From Cystobacter fuscus (GTDB lineage Bacteria; Myxococcota; Myxococcia; Myxococcales; Myxococcaceae), in NCBI RefSeq assembly GCF_002305875.1, contig NZ_CP022098.1, forward strand, positions 7,688,001 to 7,752,000: DNA of 64,000 bases. Reading direction: 5' to 3'. The position numbers were made by a program, and so were the translations under genes. The notes beneath the pieces are model-generated. The model was given only the letters and a program-made list of their open reading frames with translations, had not been told where the DNA came from and ran no database searches. Each line of letters begins with the position of its first letter. Within the stretch, counting starts at the first letter, position 1. Positions 44,068 through 52,961 of this stretch are shown here, in pieces.

Positions 44068-44544
44068 ATGCGCAAGCTGATGGTGATGACGGTGGCCGCA
44101 CTCGGAGTGATGGTGGGCTATCCGACGGCGGAGGCGAAGAACGCGCCGCAGCAGCAGGGGTCGGAAGCGGCCAAGACCCAACAGGGCGCGACGGACGCGG
44201 AGATCGACGAAGCCCACCGGATGAACAAGGAGTACGACGCCGCCAAGGCGGCGGACAAGTCCGGCGCCAAGACGCAAGAGGAGATCGGGAAGGTCGAGTC
44301 CGTGTCGGGTGACAGCCTCACGATCCGGATCCCCAGCAAGGCCAACCGCAAGATGGACCGCCTCAAGGTGGACGCGCAGTCCAAGATCGTCAAGGACGCC
44401 CGGCCCGCGACCATCTCCGAGTTGAAGGAAGGCGACGAGGTCCGCGTCTCCTACAAGATCGTCGGCAACGAGCGGCAGCTCGTCAGCGTGGACGCCACCT
44501 CGGCGAAGGCCCCCGCTCCAGTTCCCGAGAAGAAGGCCCCGTAA
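44068..44544 (+). CDS. small secreted hypothetical protein
   Basis: The 158-residue product follows the strong ribosome site AAAGGGAGGA. It has a signal peptide (VAALGVMVGYPTAEA), a Gln/Ala/Lys-rich mature N-terminus and a compact C-terminal beta domain (EIGKVESVSGDSLTIRIPSK then LKEGDEVRVSYKIVG). The C-terminal domain resembles small OB- or DUF5666-like folds. Probably periplasmic; function unknown. Confidence 0.75.
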   Translation: MRKLMVMTVAALGVMVGYPTAEAKNAPQQQGSEAAKTQQGATDAEIDEAHRMNKEYDAAKAADKSGAKTQEEIGKVESVSGDSLTIRIPSKANRKMDRLKVDAQSKIVKDARPATISELKEGDEVRVSYKIVGNERQLVSVDATSAKAPAPVPEKKAP

Positions 44545-44556
44545 CCGCACGCGGGC

Positions 44557-45678
44557 TCACACGAAGCGGGCCAGGGCGAAGCGCGACAGGCCCCAGGGCA
44601 CCTGCTGGTCCGTGGCCATCCAGGCCGCGATCCGGCCGAGCAGCACGGTGAACTTGAAGCCGTGCCCGCTCAATCCCCCCACCACCGTCACCCGGGGCTC
44701 CCCGGACAGACGGTCCACCACGAAGTCGTGGTCCGGCGTCATCGTGTAGAGGCACACCTTCTCGAACGCCACGCGCGGCGACAACCCGGGCAGGTGTTGC
44801 GCGCAGGCCCGGCGCAGGGGCTCGCGGTCAGACTCGTGGACCTCCCGATCCACCTGGTGGGGCTCGGTGGGCGTACCCGACTCGTGCAGCGCCACCTTCA
44901 CGCCGGGCAGGTGTTCGTCGTGAGGGAAGCCGTAGAAGTTCGTGCCGAAGTCGATCCACACCGGGAAGCGCTCCGCGCTGAACCGCGCGAGCGGCTCCGT
45001 CGGCTCGAAGTGGCAGTACACCTGCCGCGTCACCGTGAACGGTAACGGGACGAAGCCCGCCAGCAGCCGGGCGGTCCAGGGCCCCGCGCAGACCACCACC
45101 CGGTCGAACTCGAGCACCTCGCCATCCGCGAGCACGAGGGCAACGCTCCCCGGCCGAGGCTCGAGGGCCGCCACCCGCACGCCCGCGCGCACCTGCGCCC
45201 CATGCGCCGACGCGAGGCGGAGCTGCGCGCGCACGCACGCGGAGGCACGGAGGAAGCCCGCCTCGGGCTCGAATACCCCCACCTCCCCTTCGCGCAGCCG
45301 GAAGCCGGGGAACTTCCGCGCGCACGCGGTGGGATCCAGTTCCTCGAAAGGCACCTGGTTGTCCGCGAGTGCCCGGCGGATGGCGGTCAGGTCCGGGTGC
45401 CCCACCGGGGCGAAGAACAGGCCACCCGTGCGCGCGAAGAGCTTCTCCCCCGCCTCGCGCTCCAGCTCCGCCCAGAGCGGGTAGGCCTCGCGCATCAGCG
45501 ACGTGTAGAAGCCATCCGGGTACGTCTTGCGGATGATGCGCGAGGAGCCATACGAGCTGCCCAGATCATGATCGGGCGAGAACTGCTCCACGACGGTGAC
45601 GACGTGTCCCTCGCGAGCGAGGAACCGTGCCGTCGCGCTGCCCACTCCACCCGCTCCCAGTACGGCGATCCGTGCCAT
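44557..45678 (-). CDS. sarcosine oxidase / N-methyltryptophan oxidase-like flavoprotein
   Basis: The 373-residue flavoprotein opens with IAVLGAGGVGSATARFLAREGHVVTVVEQF (FAD Rossmann fold), then GSSYGSSRIIRKTYPD as in MSOX/MTOX enzymes. The covalent FAD-attachment cysteine is in FEKVCLYTMTPDHDFVVD, and GGLSGHGFKFTVLLGRIAAW ends the fold. It likely oxidises N-methyl amino acids, giving formaldehyde and H2O2. The product is monomeric-type in length. The start is 45678 or 45687. Stop is 12 bases from the convergent small secreted protein gene. Confidence 0.87.
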   Translation of the reverse strand: MARIAVLGAGGVGSATARFLAREGHVVTVVEQFSPDHDLGSSYGSSRIIRKTYPDGFYTSLMREAYPLWAELEREAGEKLFARTGGLFFAPVGHPDLTAIRRALADNQVPFEELDPTACARKFPGFRLREGEVGVFEPEAGFLRASACVRAQLRLASAHGAQVRAGVRVAALEPRPGSVALVLADGEVLEFDRVVVCAGPWTARLLAGFVPLPFTVTRQVYCHFEPTEPLARFSAERFPVWIDFGTNFYGFPHDEHLPGVKVALHESGTPTEPHQVDREVHESDREPLRRACAQHLPGLSPRVAFEKVCLYTMTPDHDFVVDRLSGEPRVTVVGGLSGHGFKFTVLLGRIAAWMATDQQVPWGLSRFALARFV

Positions 45679-45845
45679 ACCGGGCATCCTGCCCCAGCCC
45701 GCGACCGCCCGGGAGGGGCTGATGCATCGCGCCGCACCAGCCCTCTCCTCCTCCCTCCTGCACCGGCTCGCAGCCCGGCAACACGGCCCCCATTCCGCCT
45801 ATACTCGGCCTGCCTTCCTGCTCTTGCTCAATGCCGTGAACCGGT

Positions 45846-46586
45846 ATGTCCCCCATCCGAGTGCTCTTCATCCACGGTCTCGAAAGCCATCCTCAGGGGA
45901 GCAAGGTCCGCCTTCTCCGCGAACAAGGGTTCGACGTGGTGGCGCCCGACATGCAGATGGCGGTCCTGCAATTCAAGAGGCGGAACTCGGTCGTCCGCCA
46001 ACTGCTCCGCGTACCGGAGACGTGGCTCGCCAGTGCCGGCGTCGGGATTCTCTCGGCCCTGTGCATCGTGGGCTCATCGGCGCGCGGGCTCATCGCGACG
46101 ATTCTCCTGGGCCTGCTCTGGGGCGCGGTCCGCGGCAGAGCGCTCGTCGCCAAGGCGTTCACACGGAGTTTTGCCGCATGCGTCGAGGTTCAACGCGCGG
46201 CGGTGCGACATGAGAAACCGGACGTCGTCGTGGGCTCCAGTTGGGGCGGTGCCATTGCAGCGGAGCTGATCATCCTGGGGGAGTGGAGCGGCCCCACCCT
46301 CCTGCTGGCCCCCGCGGTCCTGAAGGCCTGCGAGTGGATGGGACAGACAGACTCCGCGGACAAGATGGCACGCATCCGGGCTCGCAGCATGCAGATGCCC
46401 ATCGTGGTCTTCCATGATCCGTCCGACGAGACTGTTCCGCACCAGCACAGTGTCGAGCTTGCACGCGGCTCGGGGATTGATTTCAGGTCTGTGAACGCTG
46501 GCGGGCACAGGTTGATGGGACTTCTGAACCGAGGCGAGCTGGCGGAAGCCATCAAGGAACTCGGCACCTCTCGCCAACAAGCATAG
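45846..46586 (+). CDS. alpha/beta hydrolase with a hydrophobic insertion
   Basis: The 246-residue protein has a YqiA-like hydrolase core: VLFIHGLESHPQGSK, nucleophile VVGSSWGGAIA (Ser-x-Gly), VVFHDPSDETVP (acid) and NAGGHRLMG (His). Between the first strand and the nucleophile elbow, around residues 60-100, lies a strongly hydrophobic segment that could form one or two membrane helices. This insertion is unusual for the family. It could be a membrane-anchored esterase; substrate unknown. Confidence 0.72.
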   Translation: MSPIRVLFIHGLESHPQGSKVRLLREQGFDVVAPDMQMAVLQFKRRNSVVRQLLRVPETWLASAGVGILSALCIVGSSARGLIATILLGLLWGAVRGRALVAKAFTRSFAACVEVQRAAVRHEKPDVVVGSSWGGAIAAELIILGEWSGPTLLLAPAVLKACEWMGQTDSADKMARIRARSMQMPIVVFHDPSDETVPHQHSVELARGSGIDFRSVNAGGHRLMGLLNRGELAEAIKELGTSRQQA

Positions 46587-46633
46587 GAAGGATAGGCCTG
46601 TGGTATGTTAGGATTTCGGGGAAAGGGACGCTC

Positions 46634-47635
46634 ATGAAAATCCTCTTCCTCAACCTGGCTGGCGAGAAGGAAACCGCGAACGAAACGGCCCTCAAGGCGC
46701 TGCGCAAGAAGTACCCGGGGAAGGACACCTTCCTCTCCAAGCTCATCTACGGTCCGTCCACGGTGACCGAGGTGGACGTGTGGCGCTGCTACGGCGAGGT
46801 GCGCTCCTTCCTGTCGGCCAAGAACCCCGACTTCGAGAAGGGGACTCCCGAGTTCAACCGCATCAAGCAGCAGGTCAACACCGCGCTCAACGCGGGGGTC
46901 GACAAGATCTTCCTCAGCATCCACGGCAACTACGATGACGTCACCCACGGCAGCTGCAAGCTGCTGTCGGGGACGGTGAAGATCTCCTACCTCCAGCTCT
47001 ACGAGCTCTTCATGATGCTGGTGGAGGATCGCTACAAGTCCACGCCCCTGAAGCTCACGCTGGTGATGTGCTACGGCGGCCGCTCCAAGGACTACCTCGA
47101 GTCCCACGCCCCCGAGCAGCTGGGCACCCGCTCCGGGCCGGACCTCACCACCAGCTTCGCCTTCCAGTTCTACTGCCTGCTGTGCAAGCAGATGAAGGTC
47201 ACGATGACCGCCCGCACCGGGGCCCTCTCCTTCGATGACCTCTCGGGGCACTCGAAGGTCGAGTCCGAGCGCCTGGTCTCCAACATCATCAAGCGAGACG
47301 AGTTGGCCAAGGCCCTCGGCAACGACCCGGAGGCCGCCCTCGGCTCCGTGGATTTCTCCGAGTACATCGAGCTGCTCTACTCGGCCGAGCAGAGCGAGGA
47401 GCTGATCCCCGTGCTCAAATCAAAGGCCGCGCAACTGAAGCAGACCCATCTCCTCCCCCAGCAGCGGGCGGCCATCGACTTCCGGCACCAGCGGGCCAAG
47501 GTCAGCATCATTGAGGGGTCCGAGACGAAGACCAAGTACGGCAAGCTGGTGTTCAAGTACGACGAGAAGGCCCACGCCGTCCAGATCTGGAGCAAGTACC
47601 CGCTCAACCGGCTCGTGGCCCAGAAGTCCGTCTAG
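46634..47635 (+). CDS. putative clan CD (caspase/C80-like) cysteine peptidase
   Basis: I do not recognise the exact family. The 333-residue soluble protein has the catalytic layout of clan CD peptidases: a buried strand ending in His (KIFLSIHGNYDD, His97), then 49 residues later a hydrophobic strand ending in Cys (LTLVMCYGGRS, Cys146). After this comes VTMTARTGALSFDDL, as in MARTX cysteine protease (C80) domains. GAAAGGGAC precedes the ATG. It lacks a signal peptide and has a C-terminal domain of about 130 residues. It could be a self-processing protease. Confidence 0.6.
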   Translation: MKILFLNLAGEKETANETALKALRKKYPGKDTFLSKLIYGPSTVTEVDVWRCYGEVRSFLSAKNPDFEKGTPEFNRIKQQVNTALNAGVDKIFLSIHGNYDDVTHGSCKLLSGTVKISYLQLYELFMMLVEDRYKSTPLKLTLVMCYGGRSKDYLESHAPEQLGTRSGPDLTTSFAFQFYCLLCKQMKVTMTARTGALSFDDLSGHSKVESERLVSNIIKRDELAKALGNDPEAALGSVDFSEYIELLYSAEQSEELIPVLKSKAAQLKQTHLLPQQRAAIDFRHQRAKVSIIEGSETKTKYGKLVFKYDEKAHAVQIWSKYPLNRLVAQKSV

Positions 47636-47726
47636 CTTCAGCCGTTCGCGGCCTGAGCGGGCGCACCGAAGTCCCGCGTGGCCCACGGGCCTCGCCAGAT
47701 CGGTGACACGTGAACGGGCTGGGGAC

Positions 47727-48665
47727 CTAGATGCCGAAGATGCTCGAGAAGCCCTTCTTGATGTCCTTGCCCAGATCCTTGGCCCCCTCGGCCACCTTGT
47801 CGGTGACGCCCTTGGCGCCATCCGTGACGGTGTGGACGGCCTCGCTGGCTTTGCCGCCGGTGATGTTGTCCGCCGTGTTCTTCACCTTGTTGAAGTCGAT
47901 GGTGAACGACGTCCCGACGCCGAAGCCCACGCCCAGCGCGCCCTTGGCGCTGGCGCCGATGGTGAGCTTGCCATCCTCGAACCTGGCCTTGCCGTTGATC
48001 GCGCCGCCCACGCCGGCGATGGCGCTGCCCGTGACCGAGCCGCCCACGGGCCCGAACTCGCCCTTGGCCGTGCCACTCGCCTCGGCGCCCGCGAGCGCTC
48101 CCGCGCCCACCTCGACGCCGTCCTTGCCGATCGAGGCCTTCGCGTCCGCGTTGGCACCCACCAGCGCCTCGCCATGGACGCCGCCGTACACCTTGCCGTC
48201 GACCTTGCCCAGACCCAGCGCGTCCAGATCCTTGCCGAAGCCGGCGTCCCCACGCACGCTCGCGAGGTTGGCCTCGGCGCCGGCGCTGGCGCCAATCTTG
48301 GTCGGCATCAACACGTAGTTCGCGTCACCCTGCACCTCCAGAGCGCTCGCCTCGAACCCGGCGCCGGTTCCCTCCGCGCTGAAGCCCGTGCCCGTCTTGA
48401 ACTCCGCCACGTCTCGCTGCCACTCGACGTAGTTGCCACCGTGGTTGCCGTCCACCTGGCCCGTGCTGGTATTGCTCTGGGACACCTGGCGGGGGTCCTT
48501 CTTCGGGTCGAAGACGTCGTCGCCCCATTGCTTGCCCACCTGGTTCTTGGGCTGGTTCTTGTCGAGGAAGCCGCTCTTCTCCTCCTTGGGGGCGGAGGAG
48601 GCGGAGTTGTTCCCCGCGACGGGATAGGAGGACTGGGGGGAGCGGGTACCGGAGATGGAGGACAT
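47727..48665 (-). CDS. Gly/Ala-rich repetitive hypothetical protein
   Basis: The 312-residue protein starts at ATG 48665 (MSSISGTRSP). After a polar, low-complexity N-terminus of about 90 residues it carries around 130 residues of Gly/Ala-rich alternating pattern (ASAGAEANLAS, GAGALAGAEASGTAK, GSVTGSAIAGVGGAI). It ends with an amphipathic helix (KGVTDKVAEGAKDLGKDIKKGF). The composition resembles the linker domains of myxobacterial polymorphic toxins or filamentous surface proteins. No toxin domain or signal peptide is visible. It converges with the clan CD peptidase gene. Confidence 0.65.
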   Translation of the reverse strand: MSSISGTRSPQSSYPVAGNNSASSAPKEEKSGFLDKNQPKNQVGKQWGDDVFDPKKDPRQVSQSNTSTGQVDGNHGGNYVEWQRDVAEFKTGTGFSAEGTGAGFEASALEVQGDANYVLMPTKIGASAGAEANLASVRGDAGFGKDLDALGLGKVDGKVYGGVHGEALVGANADAKASIGKDGVEVGAGALAGAEASGTAKGEFGPVGGSVTGSAIAGVGGAINGKARFEDGKLTIGASAKGALGVGFGVGTSFTIDFNKVKNTADNITGGKASEAVHTVTDGAKGVTDKVAEGAKDLGKDIKKGFSSIFGI

Positions 48666-49090
48666 GGCGAACCTGAGGGAGGACAGGGACGTTCCGCTCC
48701 AGAGCATTCGCCGTGCCAGCCGTGGAAGGCTCTGTTTTCGGGCGGATTCCGAGGGGGGATGCACCCAACCACCGCTCGTCCATGGTGACTGGAGTCATCA
48801 GGTGATGACAGCGGTTCCAACCCTGGGCAGCAGGCCGAGTTCCTCCGCGAGCCTACTGGCCAGCAAGGAGCCGCTGAAAGACACCCACCGCCTCGGGACC
48901 GTGACTTCTGGCACATGTCCCCATGAAGACAAACATATAAACTGGAGGAGGCTCGAGGTGTTCGTGCGCTCCTGGTTTTGTTTTTTCGTGTCCATGAATG
49001 AATAGCCGTTCAGCATGCGCGTCTGGTGCGACGCGGCTCGAGCTGGATTGGAGCCGCGCATTCCACTCCCCGGAAAAGGAAACAGACACC
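48666..49090. other. 425-base intergenic region between divergent genes
   Basis: No supported gene lies here. An AT-rich segment (AACATATAAACTGG near 48933) may be part of the promoter of the CARDB lipoprotein gene. Short ORFs lack ribosome sites. Confidence 0.4.
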
Positions 49091-50392
49091 ATGAACAAAC
49101 ATCGGATGAAGGCGGGCCTGGGTGCCCTTGCGTTGATGACCCTCGCGGGATGCCAGCCCCCGGAGGTCTCCTCCTTCGGAGAGGAGAGCCCGGCCAACGG
49201 CACCACGCGCGTCAGCCCGCTCACGGAAAGCGGTGACCAGGCCGACTTCGTCATCACCTCGGTGACGGGTCCCAAGAGCGTGGAGCCCGGACAGACCCTC
49301 ACCGCCCAGGTCACTGTCTGCAACCAGGGCTCCCGGTCCGGGACCACTCGCGTGGCCCTGCTGCTCTCCGAGGACGAGCACCCCCGCGTTCCCTCGACCA
49401 CCGAGCCTCCCGAGGATCTCCTCCTGGGGGACGCGCCCGTGACATCGCTCGCCGCCGGCCAATGCACCACCGTGTCCATCTCCGGCACCGCCCAACGTCC
49501 TCCCTCGGCCCCCGCGTACGCCTGGGGGTGGGCCCTCCACCTGGGCGCCGTGGTGGATCCGGACGGCTCAACCCCGGAGCTCCACGAGGACAACAACGCG
49601 TACCCGGGTGAGTTCCTGGGACTGGGCGTCGCGGCGGACTTCGTCATCACCTCGGTGACGGGCCCCGCCGTCATGGAGTTCGGACAGCCCATCACCCCCC
49701 AGGTGACCGTCTGCAATCAGGGGAACGCGGTCGACTACGCCCGCGTGCTCTTCCTCGTGTCCGAGGACGAGCGGTTCGACCTCCCCTCGTCCTCCGGGCC
49801 CGGGGACTTCATGTTGGGCACTCCGGTGTCCACCTCCATCCCGAGCGGGACGTGCGCCACGCTGTCGTCCACCGGAAGCGTTCCGCCGGTGTTTCCGCCC
49901 GACACGCGCACGCTTCACGTGGGCGCCGTGTTGGATACCTCCAACGTTTTCGAGATCCTCAAGGACAACAACACGCATCCGGGCTACGTGGCGCGCGTGG
50001 CCGCCGGGGCGGACTTCGTCATCACCTCGGTGACGGGCCCCGAGAGCGCGCGACTCCACCACCCCCTGAGCGCCGAGGTGACCGTATGCAACCAGGGGAC
50101 CCGGGTGATGAGCACCCACGTGCTCCTGCTCCTGTCCGAGGACGAGCATCTCCAGGTGCCCTTCTCGGGGCCTCTCGAGGATGCCCTCGTGGGTGACGCG
50201 TGGGTGCCGCCGCTCGCGCCGGGCGGATGCACCACGGTTTCCACCTACGGACCCGTCATCCTCCCCCCCATGGGCTCGCCCGACACACGCACCTTCCGCC
50301 TGGGCGCCGTGGTGGATCCGCATGGAGACATCCCGGAGCTCCTCGAGGACAACAACTCCCTGCTCGGAGGGTGGATCCACATCACTCCCTGA
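49091..50392 (+). CDS. lipoprotein with three CARDB-type repeats
   Basis: The 433-residue lipoprotein has lipobox LMTLAGC. It contains three tandem repeats of about 125 residues, each opening with ADFVITSVTGP, then VTVCNQG, LLLSEDEH and HLGAVVDP, and ending EDNN. These are CARDB adhesion-like domains with a Cys pair. Repeat units begin near residues 50, 180 and 305. GGAAAAGGAA precedes the ATG at 49091. The protein should sit on the outer membrane surface; binding partner unknown. Confidence 0.85.
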   Translation: MNKHRMKAGLGALALMTLAGCQPPEVSSFGEESPANGTTRVSPLTESGDQADFVITSVTGPKSVEPGQTLTAQVTVCNQGSRSGTTRVALLLSEDEHPRVPSTTEPPEDLLLGDAPVTSLAAGQCTTVSISGTAQRPPSAPAYAWGWALHLGAVVDPDGSTPELHEDNNAYPGEFLGLGVAADFVITSVTGPAVMEFGQPITPQVTVCNQGNAVDYARVLFLVSEDERFDLPSSSGPGDFMLGTPVSTSIPSGTCATLSSTGSVPPVFPPDTRTLHVGAVLDTSNVFEILKDNNTHPGYVARVAAGADFVITSVTGPESARLHHPLSAEVTVCNQGTRVMSTHVLLLLSEDEHLQVPFSGPLEDALVGDAWVPPLAPGGCTTVSTYGPVILPPMGSPDTRTFRLGAVVDPHGDIPELLEDNNSLLGGWIHITP

Positions 50393-50464
50393 CAACCCCT
50401 GAGCGCCTCCCGGCCCGCGTTGCGAGACTCGGGCCGGGGTCACTCTCCCTTCCGGGTCCTGTCT

Positions 50465-51892
50465 TCACTTCGTCACGTCGAAGGAACCCAAAGTCAACCA
50501 GCCCCCCCAGTCCTGGCCCTGCTTCGCATTGGCGAAGCTGACGGACTTGCCATTGGTCATCGGATTCACGACCCGCATGAGCAGCTTGTAGCCGGTGCCC
50601 GCGCTCAGCCCGTGGGACGCACTGAAGCTCTTCGTGGAGGCCGCGCTTCCAGGCTGGATCCCGGGCAGGTTCACCTGGGTCGTCCCCAGGGTCTTCAGCC
50701 AGGTGTTGGACGCGTTCAAGACGATGAACTCCAACTTCCAGTCATAATAGAAGGGGGCGACTCCCCGGTTCTCGAGGTTGATGTCCACGGACAGAGGGGT
50801 GGATGTCGTGGGGTTGGGCAGCCGGACCGAGGAGACGAACAGCTCGTATCCCAGCAGCTTCTGCGCCCGGAGGGCGTTGTTCCACTGCGTGGAGTTCAGC
50901 GCGTTGTTGAACATCCAGTTGTTGAGCAGCCACGTGGCATGTGTGGTCTTGATCGCGGTCTCTTCGTTCTCGGTGGGCGTGCCGTAGTAGTACTCCACCG
51001 GATTGGGCCAGCTGTTCCACATCGTGGGCTGCATCTCCGGCCGCTGCTCTCCCCCCATCGGCCGGCGGCGCCAGTTCTCCGAGAGGCCGGCGCTCTGCAT
51101 CTTGGGCCAGAAGTGCCAGCTCACACCTGGCAGCGTCTCATAGGCGAACGAGTCATCGTGGTAGCCGAAGTCATTCTTGTAGGTCGCGCTGGCCAACGGG
51201 TCGCGCACCAGCACGTGAGTCCGGGTGAAGGCGGACTTGTACCGAGCCAGCAGCCGATCCTTGTTCGCCTGGGACATCTCCCAGTTCGGCTTGCCATCGG
51301 ACGTGTCCGAGTCCTGCGGGTAGGTGTGCCACTCGCCCCAGTACCCATACAGGCCCGCCGTCACGTAGGCGACCCGCGCATCCCCATCGAGGTGTTGGCC
51401 GAGCGCGCCGATGAAAGCTTCCAGCGCCTTGATCAGATTGCCGTTATTCCAATCCGGCGCCTTGCTGCTCGAGTTCCCATAGTCCGAGTAGGACCGCATG
51501 GGCAGGCCCTCGTTGATCAGGAACTGGGGCGTGGCCACGGCCTGGCCCGGGTAGTCGAGGTAGATGCGAAAGACGATCTGATTGCCCCGGCTGGCCGCCG
51601 CCGCCATCGCACTGTCGAGCCCGGCCCAGTTATACGAGTAGGTCCCCGACGAAGAGCTGCCTCCCGTCATCAGTGAGTTCAATGGCAGATAATACCACTC
51701 CATGCTGTACGGGAAGCCATTGGTGGCCGCTCCGAACGGCACGAAGCCCTTGAGGGGATTGGACTCGAGCCCCGGTGCATTTCCGTTGTAGGTCTGGCCT
51801 TCCCATGCGCCCGAGGCCGCGGGGGCGGAGGTGGCGGAGGCGAGAGCCAACGAAAGCGTGAGCGCGAGGGCGCGCGGTGGGGGCAGCGACAT
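50465..51892 (-). CDS. secreted DUF4832 protein, glycoside-hydrolase-like
   Basis: The 475-residue protein has a signal peptide (ALTLSLALASATSAPAASG) and the DUF4832 domain: NPLKGFVPFG, an active-site-like AGLYGYWGEWHTYP, and a C-terminal beta-sandwich with LENRGVAPFYYDWKLEF and FDVTK. This fold is a putative TIM-barrel glycoside hydrolase. The start at 51892 is MSLPPPRA. It is likely to act on extracellular polysaccharide, in keeping with nearby CBM and CARDB proteins. Confidence 0.82.
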   Translation of the reverse strand: MSLPPPRALALTLSLALASATSAPAASGAWEGQTYNGNAPGLESNPLKGFVPFGAATNGFPYSMEWYYLPLNSLMTGGSSSSGTYSYNWAGLDSAMAAAASRGNQIVFRIYLDYPGQAVATPQFLINEGLPMRSYSDYGNSSSKAPDWNNGNLIKALEAFIGALGQHLDGDARVAYVTAGLYGYWGEWHTYPQDSDTSDGKPNWEMSQANKDRLLARYKSAFTRTHVLVRDPLASATYKNDFGYHDDSFAYETLPGVSWHFWPKMQSAGLSENWRRRPMGGEQRPEMQPTMWNSWPNPVEYYYGTPTENEETAIKTTHATWLLNNWMFNNALNSTQWNNALRAQKLLGYELFVSSVRLPNPTTSTPLSVDINLENRGVAPFYYDWKLEFIVLNASNTWLKTLGTTQVNLPGIQPGSAASTKSFSASHGLSAGTGYKLLMRVVNPMTNGKSVSFANAKQGQDWGGWLTLGSFDVTK

Positions 51893-51978
51893 GTCGTTCT
51901 CCTCGAAGCAGATGGCGTCGGGGGTTCGAGGAAGAGTATGCTTCCAGGTCTTGCTTGAATTCCAGTGAAAACCTTCTC

Positions 51979-51998
51979 GAACGGGCGTTCCCGTTCGT
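51979..51998. repeat. perfect hairpin in the DUF4832 upstream region
   Basis: CGAACGGG-CGTT-CCCGTTCG is a perfect eight-pair stem with a four-base loop. It lies 10 bases before CCGAGAGGGTGTCAAAG (52008-52024), a 17-base sequence also found at 58949-58965. It may be part of a small mobile-element relic. Confidence 0.4.
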
Positions 51999-52159
51999 GG
52001 ACGCCCCCGAGAGGGTGTCAAAGAATTCGAGCGACGCGACCTGGCACCACCCGCGGAGGGAAGGAGGAAGGGGCGCTGAGAAATCCCCCGTCCCCAGCGA
52101 GCCGCCGCCTCCCGGAACGCTGCGATGAAGGTCCGGTACGGCGTCCACCAGCGTGGACC

Positions 52160-52771
52160 ATGGACGAGCACTCGCACTACGCGCTAAGTCACCCCATCAA
52201 TATGACCCTCAGAAAAAAGCGGGAGTGGACCCGAGTTTTCATCGGTGCTGGACACCAGGGCTTGAGCAGGCTGGGAATCATCCTCTTCTCCGTCGAATGC
52301 GCGAGTCATCTGGGTACTGTGGTGCCCGTCTTTGTGGCCCTGCGTGTGGTGCTGCGGATCAAGCCCACTCGAGGGCAGAGGGTGCGCTCGGCGTGGCGCA
52401 TGCCACCCACGTGGGCACCACGCGCATTGGAGGCACTCGCCGTGGGCATCGCGCTCTGGGGCGTGCTCTCGCTCCCTCCCAAACCCATTCGCGTCGCTCC
52501 CTCGCGAGAGCGGCCCATGCCCGAGGACATCGCGACCGATTGGTTGACTCGTGATGGCGGCGCCGTCGCCGTGCCCATGCCGCCGAAGCGTCTGGAGCGC
52601 CAGCAGGCCCCGCCGTGTACCCCGCCCCCTGGTGGGCAGGTGGAGATCAATGGCGGATGCTGGAGTCGTATGGAGCAACGGCCACCCTGCGGCCAGTTCT
52701 ATGAGCACCAGGGCCAGTGCTATGTCCCTGTTCGTGAGACGCCCAGGTCGCCCACTTCGGTTGACCCATAG
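52160..52771 (+). CDS. protein matching the C-terminal tail of myxobacterial Ser/Thr kinases
   Basis: The 203-residue protein has a hydrophobic segment at about residues 95-115, then a proline-rich stretch and a Cys-rich end with EINGGCW, RPPCGQFYEHQGQCYVPV and PTS. This end is the conserved extracytoplasmic tail I know from many myxobacterial protein kinases (Pkn family). The kinase domain itself is absent. The start could be ATG 52160 or 52202. It may be a truncated kinase or an independent protein using the same surface module. Confidence 0.55.
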   Translation: MDEHSHYALSHPINMTLRKKREWTRVFIGAGHQGLSRLGIILFSVECASHLGTVVPVFVALRVVLRIKPTRGQRVRSAWRMPPTWAPRALEALAVGIALWGVLSLPPKPIRVAPSRERPMPEDIATDWLTRDGGAVAVPMPPKRLERQQAPPCTPPPGGQVEINGGCWSRMEQRPPCGQFYEHQGQCYVPVRETPRSPTSVDP

Positions 52772-52961
52772 TTTCGAGAAACATCAGGAAGAGTGCGCCA
52801 CGAAGCAGTGGTGATCCGGGGACCCGGGCGTCCGTCACAACGCCGGGCGGAGGACTCCTTCCCCAAGGAAACCCCTTGGGGACAGGACCACGGGAGCGTT
52901 TTTCACTGTGCCCGTCGTGGGTGTGAACTGGCTCGAACGGCTGGTGCGCTGAGGAGCACGC

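Noticed and set aside
42626-45678. natural-product cluster around the P450
   Set aside because: No PKS, NRPS, terpene synthase or other core enzyme nearby; a P450 and a flavoprotein alone are not enough.
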